NCBI GenBank assembly: GCA_964509765.1
Contig: CAZDYI010000011.1
Location: 1-64,000, forward strand
Length of the DNA: 64,000 nt
Reading direction: 5' to 3'
Source of the DNA: CAZDYI01 sp964509765
Lineage (GTDB): Bacteria; Pseudomonadota; Gammaproteobacteria; Tethybacterales; Tethybacteraceae
Below, in pieces: positions 9,496 to 17,374 of this stretch. The notes under the pieces were generated by a model. That model had not been told where the DNA came from. It saw nothing but the letters and a program-made list of their open reading frames with translations, and did no database searches. Every line of letters begins with the position of its first letter. Position 1 is the first letter of the stretch. Both the position numbers and the translations under genes were made by a program.

Positions 9496-9951
9496 ATGGA
9501 AAGGGAGACTGCTGCGAAGAAGCGTCCCAGCAACGCTGAGGGGAGAGTTCTCCTGGGGACGGAGAAGGATTTCGACATCCGAGAGCCGTTGGCAATCTGC
9601 CCCGGCGCTTCCCAAACCTTCGATCTGAAGGCAGAGGCCGTCAGGGACAAGATTGTCTTCGACTTGCGGTTCTCAGACCAAGAGGACTTCATGTTTCAGC
9701 TGCGACTTCCTGATCGCGGCGAGAGCATGCTTGCTCGCTTGGACATCGTGGGGCAACCGCACCGCAATCCGGGCGGTGAGTGGGTGCAAACACCACACCT
9801 GCATCTGTATCACCAGCGATATGAGTCAGGGATAGCCCACCCAATAGATCCCTATGAATTCCGAGACATCAGGGACTTTCAGAAGTCCTATGCCGATTTC
9901 TGCTCGCGGTTTCACATCGTAAGGAGTCCCCGACTGGACGTTGAGGGGTAA
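9496..9951 (+). CDS. DUF6978 family protein
   Basis: 151 residues with the DUF6978 pattern: FMFQLRL, then LARLDIVGQPHRNPGGEW and TPHLHLYHQRYESGIAHP in the C-terminal half. The function is uncharacterised; the family is commonly seen next to DUF1828/DUF1829 genes, as here, where only 9 bases separate the two. The pairing suggests a toxin-antitoxin-like or defence module, with this small acidic protein as one partner (inference). A decayed remnant of a second copy sits in front of the duplicated DUF1828/1829 gene near 15375-15483, so the pair was duplicated as a unit and then lost this half. Confidence 0.72.
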   Translation: MERETAAKKRPSNAEGRVLLGTEKDFDIREPLAICPGASQTFDLKAEAVRDKIVFDLRFSDQEDFMFQLRLPDRGESMLARLDIVGQPHRNPGGEWVQTPHLHLYHQRYESGIAHPIDPYEFRDIRDFQKSYADFCSRFHIVRSPRLDVEG

Positions 9952-9954
9952 AAT
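9949..9954 (+). promoter_or_regulatory. TAAAAT -10-like box exactly 6 nt before ATG
   Basis: TAAAAT overlaps the DUF6978 stop codon and is followed by 6 bases and the ATG at 9961. A start of transcription about 7 bases downstream of the box would be the A of the ATG, giving a leaderless mRNA. No clear -35 was seen. Confidence 0.4.
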
Positions 9955-9960
9955 GGGGAC

Positions 9961-10737
9961 ATGAAACCCGCAGAGTGCAAGAAGCTGGTGTCAGGCTACC
10001 TGGCATGGGTGCGCAAGGGCCTTACAGTGCACGAGCTGAAAAGGGGCGGCACGTGCGTGATCACAACCCCGTTCGTCAACCGCATCAACGACTGCCTGCA
10101 GGTCTTTGCGGAGCGCAAGGGGGACATGGTCTGCCTTCACGACGGAGGGGACGTCCTGGCAGAGCTGAAGTTTCTCAGCATCGACTTCAAGTCTCCGGAC
10201 CAGAAGGACAGGCTCGAGATCATACTCAATAACCTCGCGGTCCGCACGGACGGCAATAGGCTCTTCGTCAAGGTGTCCGAGGAGGACGTGGGGCTGGCGC
10301 TTAACAACCTGATTCAGGCCATGCTTGCAGTGGGCGACCTGTACGTGTGGGCCACGACGCGGCGCCGCAAGTCGTATTTCGACGAGGACGTCTCGAGCTT
10401 CCTCAAGTCGAACTCGGTCAGGTTCAGCCACCGCGTCAACCTCACGGGAAGGTCGGGGTTCAAGCATTACATCGACTACCTGGTTCCGGACTCCGACACG
10501 GCCCCCGAGCGCATAATCAAGGCGATCAACTCCCCGAACAAGAGCAACATCAGCCACTACCTGTTCGCGCTTGAGGACATCAGGAAGGAAAGGAAAAACG
10601 GGGTACAGACCCTGGCGTTGCTGAACGACTCCAGGGCGGAGGTGAAGGACGGGATATTCGGCGCCCTTGAGGCGTACCAGGTCCAGCCCGTGCTGTGGTC
10701 GGAGCGCAAGAAGTTCGTCAAGCAGCTCGCTGCCTGA
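9961..10737 (+). CDS. DUF1828/DUF1829 domain protein, copy 1
   Basis: 258 residues with an N-terminal DUF1828-like part (GGTCVITTPFVNRINDCLQVF, then LHDGGDVLAELKF) and a C-terminal DUF1829-like part (YIDYLVPDS...NISHYLFALEDI...EVKDGIFGALEAYQVQPVLWSERKKFV). Both domains are uncharacterised and typically occur together in accessory or prophage-like regions. It differs at only 5 residues from the copy at 15486-16262; the DNA repeat covers about 920 bases without an indel. The upstream DUF6978 gene is probably its partner. A toxin-antitoxin or nucleic-acid-related role is inference only. Confidence 0.75.
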   Translation: MKPAECKKLVSGYLAWVRKGLTVHELKRGGTCVITTPFVNRINDCLQVFAERKGDMVCLHDGGDVLAELKFLSIDFKSPDQKDRLEIILNNLAVRTDGNRLFVKVSEEDVGLALNNLIQAMLAVGDLYVWATTRRRKSYFDEDVSSFLKSNSVRFSHRVNLTGRSGFKHYIDYLVPDSDTAPERIIKAINSPNKSNISHYLFALEDIRKERKNGVQTLALLNDSRAEVKDGIFGALEAYQVQPVLWSERKKFVKQLAA

Positions 10738-10882
10738 CCCTGTTGCCGAACCGGCGGCGCCTTGCTTCCAAGCCGCGTCCTGGCGGCACGAGAAAGACGG
10801 GCGCGGCAGCCCCTGTGAGCGGCGGCAGGATTGGCCGCTCTGCAGGGCCTTCAGAATTGGAAGCGCTCCTGCGCGCCAATCC
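9961..10882 (+). repeat. Long direct repeat, left copy (partner 15486-16407)
   Basis: The segment from the DUF1828/1829 start through about 145 bases past its stop is repeated with a constant offset of 5525 bases and only scattered substitutions. Identity ends sharply after GCGCGCCAATCC in both copies. The repeats bracket two HTH-ImmA/PIN modules, so recombination between them would delete or amplify that block. Confidence 0.92.
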
Positions 10883-10919
10883 TCTGGAATCGTTGTCGCC
10901 ATTGAATGAATTGAAGCGC

Positions 10920-10925
10920 AATAAT
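10920..10925 (+). promoter_or_regulatory. AATAAT -10-like box 6 nt before ATG
   Basis: AATAAT followed by GTATCC and then ATG at 10932, the same 6-base spacing as at several other accessory genes; predicts a leaderless transcript. Confidence 0.35.
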
Positions 10926-10931
10926 GTATCC

Positions 10932-12098
10932 ATGGCCAGGGATAAGGTGACAGTCAGGCCGAGGCTCTTCCGCTGGGCGAGGACAAGGTCCGGAAAAAGC
11001 CTGGAGGACCTCTCCAGGTCGGTGCACAAGGACTATCCCCTGTGGGAGAGGGGAGAGGCCATGCCGACCATGCGCCAGCTGGAGAAGGTCTCGGATCAGA
11101 CCCACACGGGGCTCGCCTACTTCTTCCTGTCGAATCCCCCGTCGGACGGCCTGCCGATCAAGGACTTCCGTACCCCGGGGAGCAGGCCGGTGACAAAGCC
11201 GAGCATCAACCTGCTCGGCACGGTCCTGCTGTGCAAGTCGAGGCAGAAGTGGTTCAGGGGGCACATGCTCTCGATGCGCGCGGACCCGCTCGGCTTTGTC
11301 GGCTCGGCCCGGCTTGGCTCTGATCCGGACGCAGTGGCTAAGCGCATCCGTGACCGGCTGGGCCTTGATGACCTGCAGAGCAGGCCTTCCGCCTCTTGGG
11401 ACCGGTTCCTGAGGGAGCTGGTGCGCAGGATCGAGGACACCGGCGTGCTCGTGATGATGTCGAACAAGGTTGAGAACAAGAGAAGCCGGCCTCTCGACCC
11501 GGATGAGTTCCGAGGCTTCGCCCTCGTGGACGAGTACGCTCCCGTGATCTTCGTCAACACTGCCGACGCCAAGGCCGCGCAGCTGTTCACCCTTGCTCAC
11601 GAATTGGCGCACGTGTGGCTCGGGAAAACGGCTGTTTCCAACTTCGTCCCGCAGAAGACCGGCTACAGGCCGGAGGAGGTGTGGTGCAACAAGGTTGCGG
11701 CCGAGGTGCTGCTTCCGATGGAACAGCTCAGGGAAGCCATGGGTGGTTCAGCTGCCAGGCTCGATGCCAACAAGGCGTCCAGGAAGGCGTCTGCGCTGGC
11801 CAAGCGGTTCAGGGTCAGCAACCTGGTGGTGTTCAGGAGGCTGCGGGACGCCGGTTTCATCTCGAGGGAGGTGTTCAGCCGGCTCTACGAGAGGTCGCGC
11901 CAGGCCCATCTCGCAACAAGGAAGGGAGGCAAGTTCCGTTACAGCGTGTTCACCATCCCGATGCAGGCGAGCTACAGGTTCACCAAGGAACTGGTGCACG
12001 ACACGGTGCAGGGCAACACTTTGTACCGCGATGCAATATATCTTCTGTCTTGCAAGAAGGCAAAAAAGATCATTGATCTCGAGGAGAAGCTCAACTAG
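10932..12098 (+). CDS. HTH (XRE) + ImmA/IrrE metallopeptidase-like antitoxin
   Basis: 388 residues from the ATG at 10932; the frame is open further upstream but that part reads through the repeat tail and is rejected. The N-terminal HTH-like segment (RLFRWARTRSGKSLEDLS...PLWERGEAMPTMRQLEKVS) precedes an ImmA/IrrE (M78-type) domain with the zinc motif HELAHVWLG at residues 223-231 and KVAAEVLLP downstream. In this family the protein represses its own promoter and neutralises the neighbouring toxin. The DUF4411 toxin gene follows after 6 bases. A partial dead copy of this gene end lies at 8956. Confidence 0.84.
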   Translation: MARDKVTVRPRLFRWARTRSGKSLEDLSRSVHKDYPLWERGEAMPTMRQLEKVSDQTHTGLAYFFLSNPPSDGLPIKDFRTPGSRPVTKPSINLLGTVLLCKSRQKWFRGHMLSMRADPLGFVGSARLGSDPDAVAKRIRDRLGLDDLQSRPSASWDRFLRELVRRIEDTGVLVMMSNKVENKRSRPLDPDEFRGFALVDEYAPVIFVNTADAKAAQLFTLAHELAHVWLGKTAVSNFVPQKTGYRPEEVWCNKVAAEVLLPMEQLREAMGGSAARLDANKASRKASALAKRFRVSNLVVFRRLRDAGFISREVFSRLYERSRQAHLATRKGGKFRYSVFTIPMQASYRFTKELVHDTVQGNTLYRDAIYLLSCKKAKKIIDLEEKLN

Positions 12099-12104
12099 CA
12101 TGGA

Positions 12105-12587
12105 ATGAAGTGCCTGCTGGACACCAACGTGTTCCTTGAGGCCTTTCTCGGCTACTACGGAATGGAAGTGGCTCCGGGCTTCTGGGTCTGGCTGGAAGAG
12201 GAGAACAAGGCCGGTGTGCTCTTCAGCAACGCGAGCGTGCTCACGGAGCTTCAGGGGCAGCTCGATGAGGCTGCCGAATGGGCGCTCAACCGTCAGGGCA
12301 TCTTCCTGAAGCTGCCGAAGGGGTTGACCAAGGAATCCAACCCGATCTCGGACGAGATTAAGTCCGTGTACAGCAAGGAAGGCTATGACGAGTTCTCCAG
12401 GGGCGCTGACCTGTTGCTGGTCGCGCACGCACTTGTCGGCGGATTCACCGTTGTCACGCAGGAAAACGAAAGCACGAAGCACAAGGAAATCAAGATACCA
12501 ATCGTTTGCAGGCAGTTCGGCGTGCCGTGCATCAATTTGCTTGAGCTGGTTAGGAAGGAGAAGATGGAGCTGGTCCTGAAGCTCTGA
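12105..12587 (+). CDS. DUF4411 PIN-like toxin
   Basis: 160 residues of the DUF4411 family, a PIN-like nuclease fold usually encoded directly behind an ImmA/IrrE antitoxin, as here. Visible acidic residues fit a PIN active site: D6 in LLDTNVFLEAF, E48 in VLTEL, D102 in RGADLLLVAHA and E120 in VVTQEN. Predicted activity is metal-dependent RNA cleavage in the cytoplasm, with the toxin restrained by the upstream protein. A dead copy (8956-9370) and a 3'-end fragment (about 17955-18003) of the same gene occur in the island. Confidence 0.83.
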   Translation: MKCLLDTNVFLEAFLGYYGMEVAPGFWVWLEEENKAGVLFSNASVLTELQGQLDEAAEWALNRQGIFLKLPKGLTKESNPISDEIKSVYSKEGYDEFSRGADLLLVAHALVGGFTVVTQENESTKHKEIKIPIVCRQFGVPCINLLELVRKEKMELVLKL

Positions 12588-12770
12588 AGTGCATGGCGTT
12601 CATGGTCCAGACCGGACCAAGCCGCATTGCATTCCCGCAGCCAATGCCTGACCAGGCTAAGGTCTCGGTCCCGTCGCTGTGCCTGACAGTCTCATGGCCT
12701 CCGTGGAAGATGATCGCGCGCCTGCAACTGTCCTTGAAAAATTCCTTGAACTCGACGAGGCCCTTTCGGT
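12541..12770 (+). repeat. Dispersed repeat: DUF4411 3' end joined to a DUF4143-ATPase 3' end (partner about 17953-18190)
   Basis: Both places contain GAGCTGGT(T/G)AGGAAGGAGAA followed by the DUF4411 stop, then the antisense of an ATPase C-terminus (ATTGCATTCCCGCAGCCAA, CGTGGAAGA, CTTGAACTCGACGAGG). At 12588-12770 the ATPase part is a degraded fragment; at 18031 it is the intact gene end. At 17953-18003 the DUF4411 part is the fragment. The two junctions are reciprocal relics of one ancestral convergent arrangement. Confidence 0.75.
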
Positions 12771-12779
12771 CGCAACCTG

Positions 12780-13250
12780 GCCCGCCTCCGCCAGGCGCTC
12801 GATGAACTCAGCGAACAGGTCCTCGATCGCCTCGCCCTGCGCGTAGCAGCGCTTTCACGGCGCATTCGCTTTCGGCGCGCAGGAGTTCGCGTTCACGCCG
12901 ATGAAGCGCATCAGCGGCAGGTCCGACCGCAGCTCCAAAGCGGTATCCCGTCCGACAGGTTGTTCAGACGGCCCATCACCGGATCCTTGAACATCATCAC
13001 TGCGTCCCACAAGGCGGACGGTCCGACGGTTCCTTGCGCTCGCTGTCCGGTGTGCCCATTCCTCATCCGGCCTCGCCCGGAACCGCTCCCGCGGGCAACT
13101 GCTCGAAGCCCGAAAGCTTGTCTCACTTGCCCTCGTCCGGCCGGGCGCATGCGTCCTCGACCCGGGTGAAACTGGTCTGCGGCACCTATGCCTCCCTTGA
13201 GCTACGCTTGGCCGTGCGAGTCCAATCTCATCACGTCTCAAACCGGCTTT
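12780..13250 (-). pseudogene. Possible decayed IS5-family transposase fragment
   Basis: On the minus strand, broken across frames, one can read LWDAVMMFKDPVMGRLNNLSD, ELRSDLPLMRFIGV and AIEDLFAEFIERLAEAG. These parallel the N-terminal IS5-type order (MFKxLVLQxLYNLSD ... IRDRLSFxRFLGL ... lFxxFdxxLxxxG). There is no intact frame, no inverted repeats and no target duplication. The remainder of the 830-base gap between 12588 and 13418 holds the ATPase fragment and the promoter region of the next gene. Confidence 0.4.
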
Positions 13251-13333
13251 TCAAGCTCTGGCAAGGCTTCTTCGGGGTAATTGATTGAGGTCCTATAAAG
13301 AGAAAACAATCAGATTGCAGCGGAAATCAGGCA

Positions 13334-13394
13334 TGTTGGAGAAAATCCAACATATTGGTGCAGTTGTAAGATTGTTGCGTGGCATTATCCAACA
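13334..13394. promoter_or_regulatory. Operator-like TCCAACA sites upstream of the second HTH-ImmA gene
   Basis: A perfect inverted repeat TGTTGGA-gaaaa-TCCAACA occupies 13334-13352 and a further half-site TCCAACA is at 13388-13394, just before a TATTAT box (13401-13406) and the ATG at 13419. Position over the promoter suggests autorepression by the HTH protein encoded immediately downstream. Confidence 0.55.
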
Positions 13395-13418
13395 TTGTGG
13401 TATTATTAAACTCTGACC

Positions 13419-14702
13419 ATGGCACAACCCAATCCCGTCACACATCCGTCCGGGGCTGCACGGCCTGAGTCCCATGAGCTTGGCAGGCGCCTGCGTCTGG
13501 CCCGGCGGGCACTTGGCCTGAAGCAATCAGAGGTTGCGGAGATGCTGGGAGTCCAGCGCACAGCGATCGGCGAGATCGAGCGCGGCAACCGCAAGGTTGC
13601 CAGCCATGAGCTGTCCAAGCTGGCGGACATCTACTGCCGGGACTACGGCGATTTCCTGGAGGGCAGCGCAAGGGGTGATCCCATCGACGGGACTGATCCC
13701 CTGACATTGCTGTGCGGCAAGGAGCCGGAGATCAGGCGGCATCGCGAGGCTCGGCAGCAAATGGGCCGGGACCTCAGCCTTTGCCGGACCGGGGAGGGCC
13801 TGAAGAGCATGCTGGGCCATCCCTACAACGCGTCGCCGCCGTCATACCGGATGAAAACCCCGGCCACGGTTGGCGAAGCCTTCCGCCAAGGCGAACGCCT
13901 GGCCCGCGACGAGCGCAGGCGCCTGAACCTCGGGATCAAGCCGGCAGGCAACGTGATCGACGTGATCCAGTCCCAGGGCCTGTGGGCCTCCTGCGTCAAC
14001 CTGCCTCCTTCGGTCCTCGGAATCTGCATCCCGCACCAAGCTGTCGGAAAGGCGCTGTTTGCCAACGCCGGAATCAGTCTCGAGCGCAGGCGCTTCGCCC
14101 TTGCGCATGAGTATGCCCATGCCCTGCTCGAGGACAAGGAAATCAGCGTTTCCGGCAAGACCGGCCCGCGCGACTTGCTTGGGATCCGGGCCGACAGCTT
14201 TGCCTCCGGTTTCCTGATGCCTTGGGAAGGCATTGCGGAGATCATGCTCAGGAACGTCTCCGCAGGCGGCATCAGCGACAAGGAGCTGTTCTTCGAGTCA
14301 GGGTCGGACGAGCTCCATAACGTTCGGCTGAAGAAAGCAACGGTGAAGGAAGGCAGCGCTTTCCAGGACGCTGTCAGGGTTGCGCACCGCTTCAAGGTGA
14401 GCTACCAGGCTGCGGTTGCCAGGATGTCAAACCTTGGCCTCTTGACCAGCAAGGCAACCAACGAGCTCAAGAAGGAAAAGGAGGTGGGCAACATTTTCCT
14501 GGGCGAACTCGGCAGGTCCGGGAACTGCGGGCTGCCGGACTGCGAGGGCAACAAGGAGCTGAGAAGCAAGTTCCTGCACCTGTCCGTGGAGGCCTACGCA
14601 AGGGAATGCATCTCGCAAGGCCGCCTGCTGAACCTGGGCAATGACATCGGGGTTGACGCAACGGACATCCTGAGACTGGGATATGTCTCAAGGAGGAACT
14701 GA
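13419..14702 (+). CDS. XRE HTH + ImmA/IrrE metallopeptidase-like antitoxin, second type
   Basis: 427 residues. A clear XRE helix-turn-helix lies at about residues 22-75 (LGRRLRLARRALGLKQSEVAEMLGVQRTAIGEIERGNRK, split here over two motifs). The C-terminal ImmA/IrrE domain carries HEYAHALLE with HEYAH at residues 230-234 and ADSFASGFLMP downstream. It overlaps the PIN-like gene behind it by 20 bases, the standard antitoxin-first order. The TCCAACA palindromes in its promoter are probable self-operators. It is not closely similar to the neighbour at 10932, so this is a separate module rather than a duplicate. Confidence 0.86.
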   Translation: MAQPNPVTHPSGAARPESHELGRRLRLARRALGLKQSEVAEMLGVQRTAIGEIERGNRKVASHELSKLADIYCRDYGDFLEGSARGDPIDGTDPLTLLCGKEPEIRRHREARQQMGRDLSLCRTGEGLKSMLGHPYNASPPSYRMKTPATVGEAFRQGERLARDERRRLNLGIKPAGNVIDVIQSQGLWASCVNLPPSVLGICIPHQAVGKALFANAGISLERRRFALAHEYAHALLEDKEISVSGKTGPRDLLGIRADSFASGFLMPWEGIAEIMLRNVSAGGISDKELFFESGSDELHNVRLKKATVKEGSAFQDAVRVAHRFKVSYQAAVARMSNLGLLTSKATNELKKEKEVGNIFLGELGRSGNCGLPDCEGNKELRSKFLHLSVEAYARECISQGRLLNLGNDIGVDATDILRLGYVSRRN

Positions 14703-15216
14703 AGCGCCTGACAGGCGCGCGCCGGAGACCGTCGTCCTTGACACCTGCGTGCTGCTCAACTTCATCGTGGTCGGCCGCACGGACCTCCTCGGGAAGCTCC
14801 CCCTGGACTTCCTGATTCCTTCGGAAGTCTGGAAGGAGGTAAGGCAGCCGGCTGCGGCGGCAATTCTCGCACGTGCGATGTCGAGGCGCATCGTTGAGAT
14901 TGCCTTGCTGAACGACGGCCGCGAGATGGAGTTGCTAGAGGAGCTTCTCGGTTTCGATAAGATTGACGAAGGAGAAGCCGCTGCGATGGCCATGGCGATA
15001 TGCCGAAGTCATTCCTTTGCCACGGACGACAAGCACGCAAGGAACGAATTCCGAAGATTGAGCTCACTCCGCGTGTACTCCACACAGGACTTGATGGCGC
15101 TGTCAATCGAGCAGGGACTCCTGGACGTTGAGACTGCTGACAGGATATTGCAGGAATGGAGGGATAAACGCTCTTTCGCATTGAAGATCAGAAGCTTCGC
15201 GGACCTCGGCCTGTAA
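14683..15216 (+). CDS. PIN-like toxin partner of the HTH-ImmA protein
   Basis: 177 residues with PIN-fold landmarks: D20 in VVLDTCVLLNF, acidic residues around 48-52 (SEVWKEV), D95-E98 in IDEGEAAAMAMA and D115/D116 in FATDDKHAR. The start ATG overlaps the upstream gene by 20 bases; a strong AAGGAGG lies inside the coding start (14690-14696) but no usable start codon follows it in frame. Predicted ribonuclease toxin neutralised by the preceding ImmA-type protein. The family is close to DUF3368-like PIN proteins, but the exact subfamily is uncertain. Confidence 0.78.
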   Translation: MSQGGTEAPDRRAPETVVLDTCVLLNFIVVGRTDLLGKLPLDFLIPSEVWKEVRQPAAAAILARAMSRRIVEIALLNDGREMELLEELLGFDKIDEGEAAAMAMAICRSHSFATDDKHARNEFRRLSSLRVYSTQDLMALSIEQGLLDVETADRILQEWRDKRSFALKIRSFADLGL

Positions 15217-15374
15217 GCGCCGGCCTTGTGAACTGCAGCAAGAGTCCGGAATGGAATGAGAAGGGACGGTGTGCGATTGCGGTCCTTGCCTGGATGATTC
15301 CCGGCTTCACTTCCCGACAAGCCTTGTTGCCGCATGCAGGACTTCCGCAGTCCTGACCCATGAATCGATCGTGG

Positions 15375-15483
15375 GCGCCTCAACATCTTCATAGTCAGAC
15401 AGGGTTCATGGCTCACGACGACTTCTGATCGCGGCTGCACGTCATAGGAAGCCCTCCGCTGGACATGGAAGGCTACAATTGAA
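15375..15483 (+). pseudogene. Remnant of a second DUF6978 gene
   Basis: The frame DDF-stop-SRLHVIGSPPLDMEG aligns with ADFCSRFHIVRSPRLDVEG at the end of the intact gene at 9496; the cysteine codon TGC has become TGA. Upstream, SWAPQHLH resembles EWVQTPHLH, with deletions between. It sits in front of the duplicated DUF1828/1829 gene exactly as the intact one does, so the duplication once included both genes. Confidence 0.6.
15474..15479 (+). promoter_or_regulatory. TACAAT -10-like box 6 nt before ATG
   Basis: TACAAT, then TGAAAC, then ATG at 15486. The flanking bases differ from copy 1 but the 6-base spacing is the same, which supports a functional leaderless promoter for this copy. Confidence 0.4.
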
Positions 15484-15485
15484 AC

Positions 15486-16262
15486 ATGAAACCCGCAGAG
15501 TGCAAGAAGCTGGTGTCAGGTTACCTGGCATGGGTGCGCAAGGGCCTTACAGTGCACGAGCTGAAGAGGGGCGGGACGTGCGTGATCACAACCCCGTTCG
15601 TCAACCGCATCAACGACTGCCTGCAGGTCTTTGCGGAGCGCAAGGGGGGCATGGTCTGCCTTCACGACGGAGGGGACGTCCTCGCAGAGCTGAAGTTTCT
15701 CAGCATCGACTTCAAGTCTCCGGACCAGAAGGACAGGCTCGAGATCATCCTCAACGACCTCGCGGTCCGCACTGACGGCAAAAGGCTCTTCGTCAAGGTG
15801 TCCGAGGAGGACGTGGGGCTGGCGCTGAACAACCTGATTCAGGCCATGCTTGCCGTGGGCGACCTGTACGTGTGGGCCACGACGCGGCGCCGCAAGTCGT
15901 ATTTCGACGAGGACGTCTCGAGCTTCCTCAAGTCGAACTCGGTCAGGTTCAGCCACCGCGTCAACCTCACGGGAAGGTCGGGGTTCAAGCACTACATCGA
16001 CTACCTGGTTCCGGACTCCGACTCGGCCCCCGAGCGAATCATCAAGGCCATCAACTCCCCGAACAAGAGCTCCATCAGCCACTACCTGTTCGCGCTCGAG
16101 GACATCAGGAAGGAAAGGAAGAACGGGGTACAGACCCTGGCTCTGCTGAACGACTCCAGGGCGGAAGTGAAGGACGGGATATTCGGCGCCCTTGAGGCAT
16201 ACCAGGTCCAGCCCGTGCTGTGGTCGGAGCGCAAGAAGTTCGTCAAGCAGCTCGCTGCTTGA
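15486..16262 (+). CDS. DUF1828/DUF1829 domain protein, copy 2
   Basis: 258 residues, identical to copy 1 except five substitutions (for example ERKGGM for ERKGDM and SPNKSS for SPNKSN). The same two uncharacterised domains are present. Unlike copy 1 it has lost its DUF6978 partner, which survives upstream only as a decayed fragment, yet the reading frame is fully intact. Either the duplication and partner loss are recent, gene conversion keeps the two copies alike, or the protein is tolerated or useful without its partner. Confidence 0.75.
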   Translation: MKPAECKKLVSGYLAWVRKGLTVHELKRGGTCVITTPFVNRINDCLQVFAERKGGMVCLHDGGDVLAELKFLSIDFKSPDQKDRLEIILNDLAVRTDGKRLFVKVSEEDVGLALNNLIQAMLAVGDLYVWATTRRRKSYFDEDVSSFLKSNSVRFSHRVNLTGRSGFKHYIDYLVPDSDSAPERIIKAINSPNKSSISHYLFALEDIRKERKNGVQTLALLNDSRAEVKDGIFGALEAYQVQPVLWSERKKFVKQLAA

Positions 16263-16407
16263 CCCTGTTGCCGAACCGGAGGCGCCTTGCTTCCAAGCCG
16301 CGTCCTGACGGCGCGAAAAAGACGGGCGCGGCAGCCCCTGTGAGCGGCGGCAGGATTGGCCTCTCTTCAGGGCCTTCGGAATCGGAAGCGCTCCTGCGCG
16401 CCAATCC
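15486..16407 (+). repeat. Long direct repeat, right copy (partner 9961-10882)
   Basis: Same 920-base unit as at 9961, offset 5525, no indels; ends after GCGCGCCAATCC. Confidence 0.92.
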
Positions 16408-16443
16408 GGCGCCTTGGGCATCGCGAAATTATGGGCGCCTCCA

Positions 16444-16626
16444 TTAAAGGCGCCTCTGTTTGTTCAGACCGAGCAGGGCTTCAATGGAAATCGGTTCAAT
16501 ATGCACAGCCTGTGTTGCATACAGACGTGGCTTGCGCGTCTTCTTTGGATTTAGAGAGGTGCCTTCCTGTTGTTTGGCTCCTCTCAGCAGGAAAGATCCG
16601 GCGGTTTGTTCAGTGCCGGTCTTCAT
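16444..16626 (-). pseudogene. Orphan 3' coding remnant, shared with 17852-17942
   Basis: The minus strand reads NPKKTRKPRLYATQAVHIEP then ISIEALLGLNKQ; the block at 17852-17942 reads NPKMTCKPSLYATRAVNVEL then ISVEALLGLNK and a stop. The 91-base core (16463-16553 against 17852-17942) is about 86 percent identical. It looks like the C-terminus of an unrecognised protein left behind twice. Nothing else was recognised between 16408 and 16738. Confidence 0.5.
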
Positions 16627-16738
16627 GTTGTGAGAATTATGGTTCTTTTTTCTGCATCTGTTTCAATCCTGACCTTGAACGAAGGCCTGGAGATCACGAT
16701 GTAGGCACCGGAGGCCAGTGCGGCTTCTTCATCGCAAA

Positions 16739-17011
16739 TCAGATTTTCATCAGTTTTGTCTGATCACGGTGACTCACGCGCCCGTCAATCAGCACGATGC
16801 CCTTGTGGGGCAGCAGGTCTCTGAAGACCGGCTCCCCGAAGTCGTTGACATGCGTGATGAGCACGCGGTCCTGCTCAAAGGCCAAGGCAAGGATGTCTTC
16901 GTCCGAAGCCCCCGGAATCACGTCTTCCGCGAGCAACACGTCCTGTTGCAGGTCCAGCAGGGCTGTGACGAGATCGCCTGCTCTTACGCAGGCGTCGAGG
17001 AAGAACCTCAA
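16739..17011 (-). CDS. DUF5615 PIN-like toxin
   Basis: 90 residues beginning MRFFLDACV with the DUF5615 pattern: D6, GASDEDILALAFEQDRVLITHVNDFGE and GIVLIDGR. Family members are PIN-like nucleases paired with DUF433 antitoxins; the DUF433 gene lies directly upstream and overlaps this start by 4 bases. The protein is somewhat shorter than usual and its C-terminus (SHRDQTKLMKI) does not look family-like, so it may be truncated. Confidence 0.75.
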   Translation of the reverse strand: MRFFLDACVRAGDLVTALLDLQQDVLLAEDVIPGASDEDILALAFEQDRVLITHVNDFGEPVFRDLLPHKGIVLIDGRVSHRDQTKLMKI

Positions 17012-17307
17012 GCGGCAGGCTGTACGCCTCTGTCCTTGCGTATCCCCTGTTTTTCAATGACGCGCTCTGCGTACAGCAGGCACGCCTGGATGTCCTCCGG
17101 CTCGAGACTGTCGTATTGCTCGAGCAAGGTGCGCACGCTCCAGCCGCCTGCCATCTTGTTCAGGACGTGCTCCACGGCAAAGCGCATGCCGCGGATGGTG
17201 GGACGGCCCCCGCAAACCCCGGGCTTGCGCTTGATGCGCCTCAGCAACTCCTCCTCGTGCGAGGCGGTCGCCTCCGCAGCTGCGGTGTCGCTGGCGAGAG
17301 TGGTCAT
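17008..17307 (-). CDS. DUF433 antitoxin
   Basis: 99 residues with the DUF433 core RIKRKPGVCGGRPTIRGMRF, VEHVLNKMAGGWSVRTLLEQY and LEPEDIQACLLYAERVI, a winged-HTH-like antitoxin domain. It precedes and overlaps the DUF5615 PIN-like gene, the standard order of this module. A TATAAT box lies on the minus strand at 17334-17339, 26 bases from the ATG. Probable autoregulator and toxin neutraliser. Confidence 0.82.
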   Translation of the reverse strand: MTTLASDTAAAEATASHEEELLRRIKRKPGVCGGRPTIRGMRFAVEHVLNKMAGGWSVRTLLEQYDSLEPEDIQACLLYAERVIEKQGIRKDRGVQPAA

Positions 17308-17374
17308 GATCGGGTTTCTGCCCTTGGGTGAAAATTATACGGTGTCCGGGATGAAAGCCAGCCGCTGTTCGCGG

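Noticed and set aside
10695..10931. N-terminal extension of the HTH-ImmA gene
   Set aside because: It reads through the tail of the DUF1828/1829 repeat in another frame; the ATG at 10932 lies behind a -10-like box and begins the HTH.
12593..12805. Short plus-strand open frame after DUF4411
   Set aside because: Its similarity to 18007-18222 is explained by both being antisense of a DUF4143-ATPase C-terminus.
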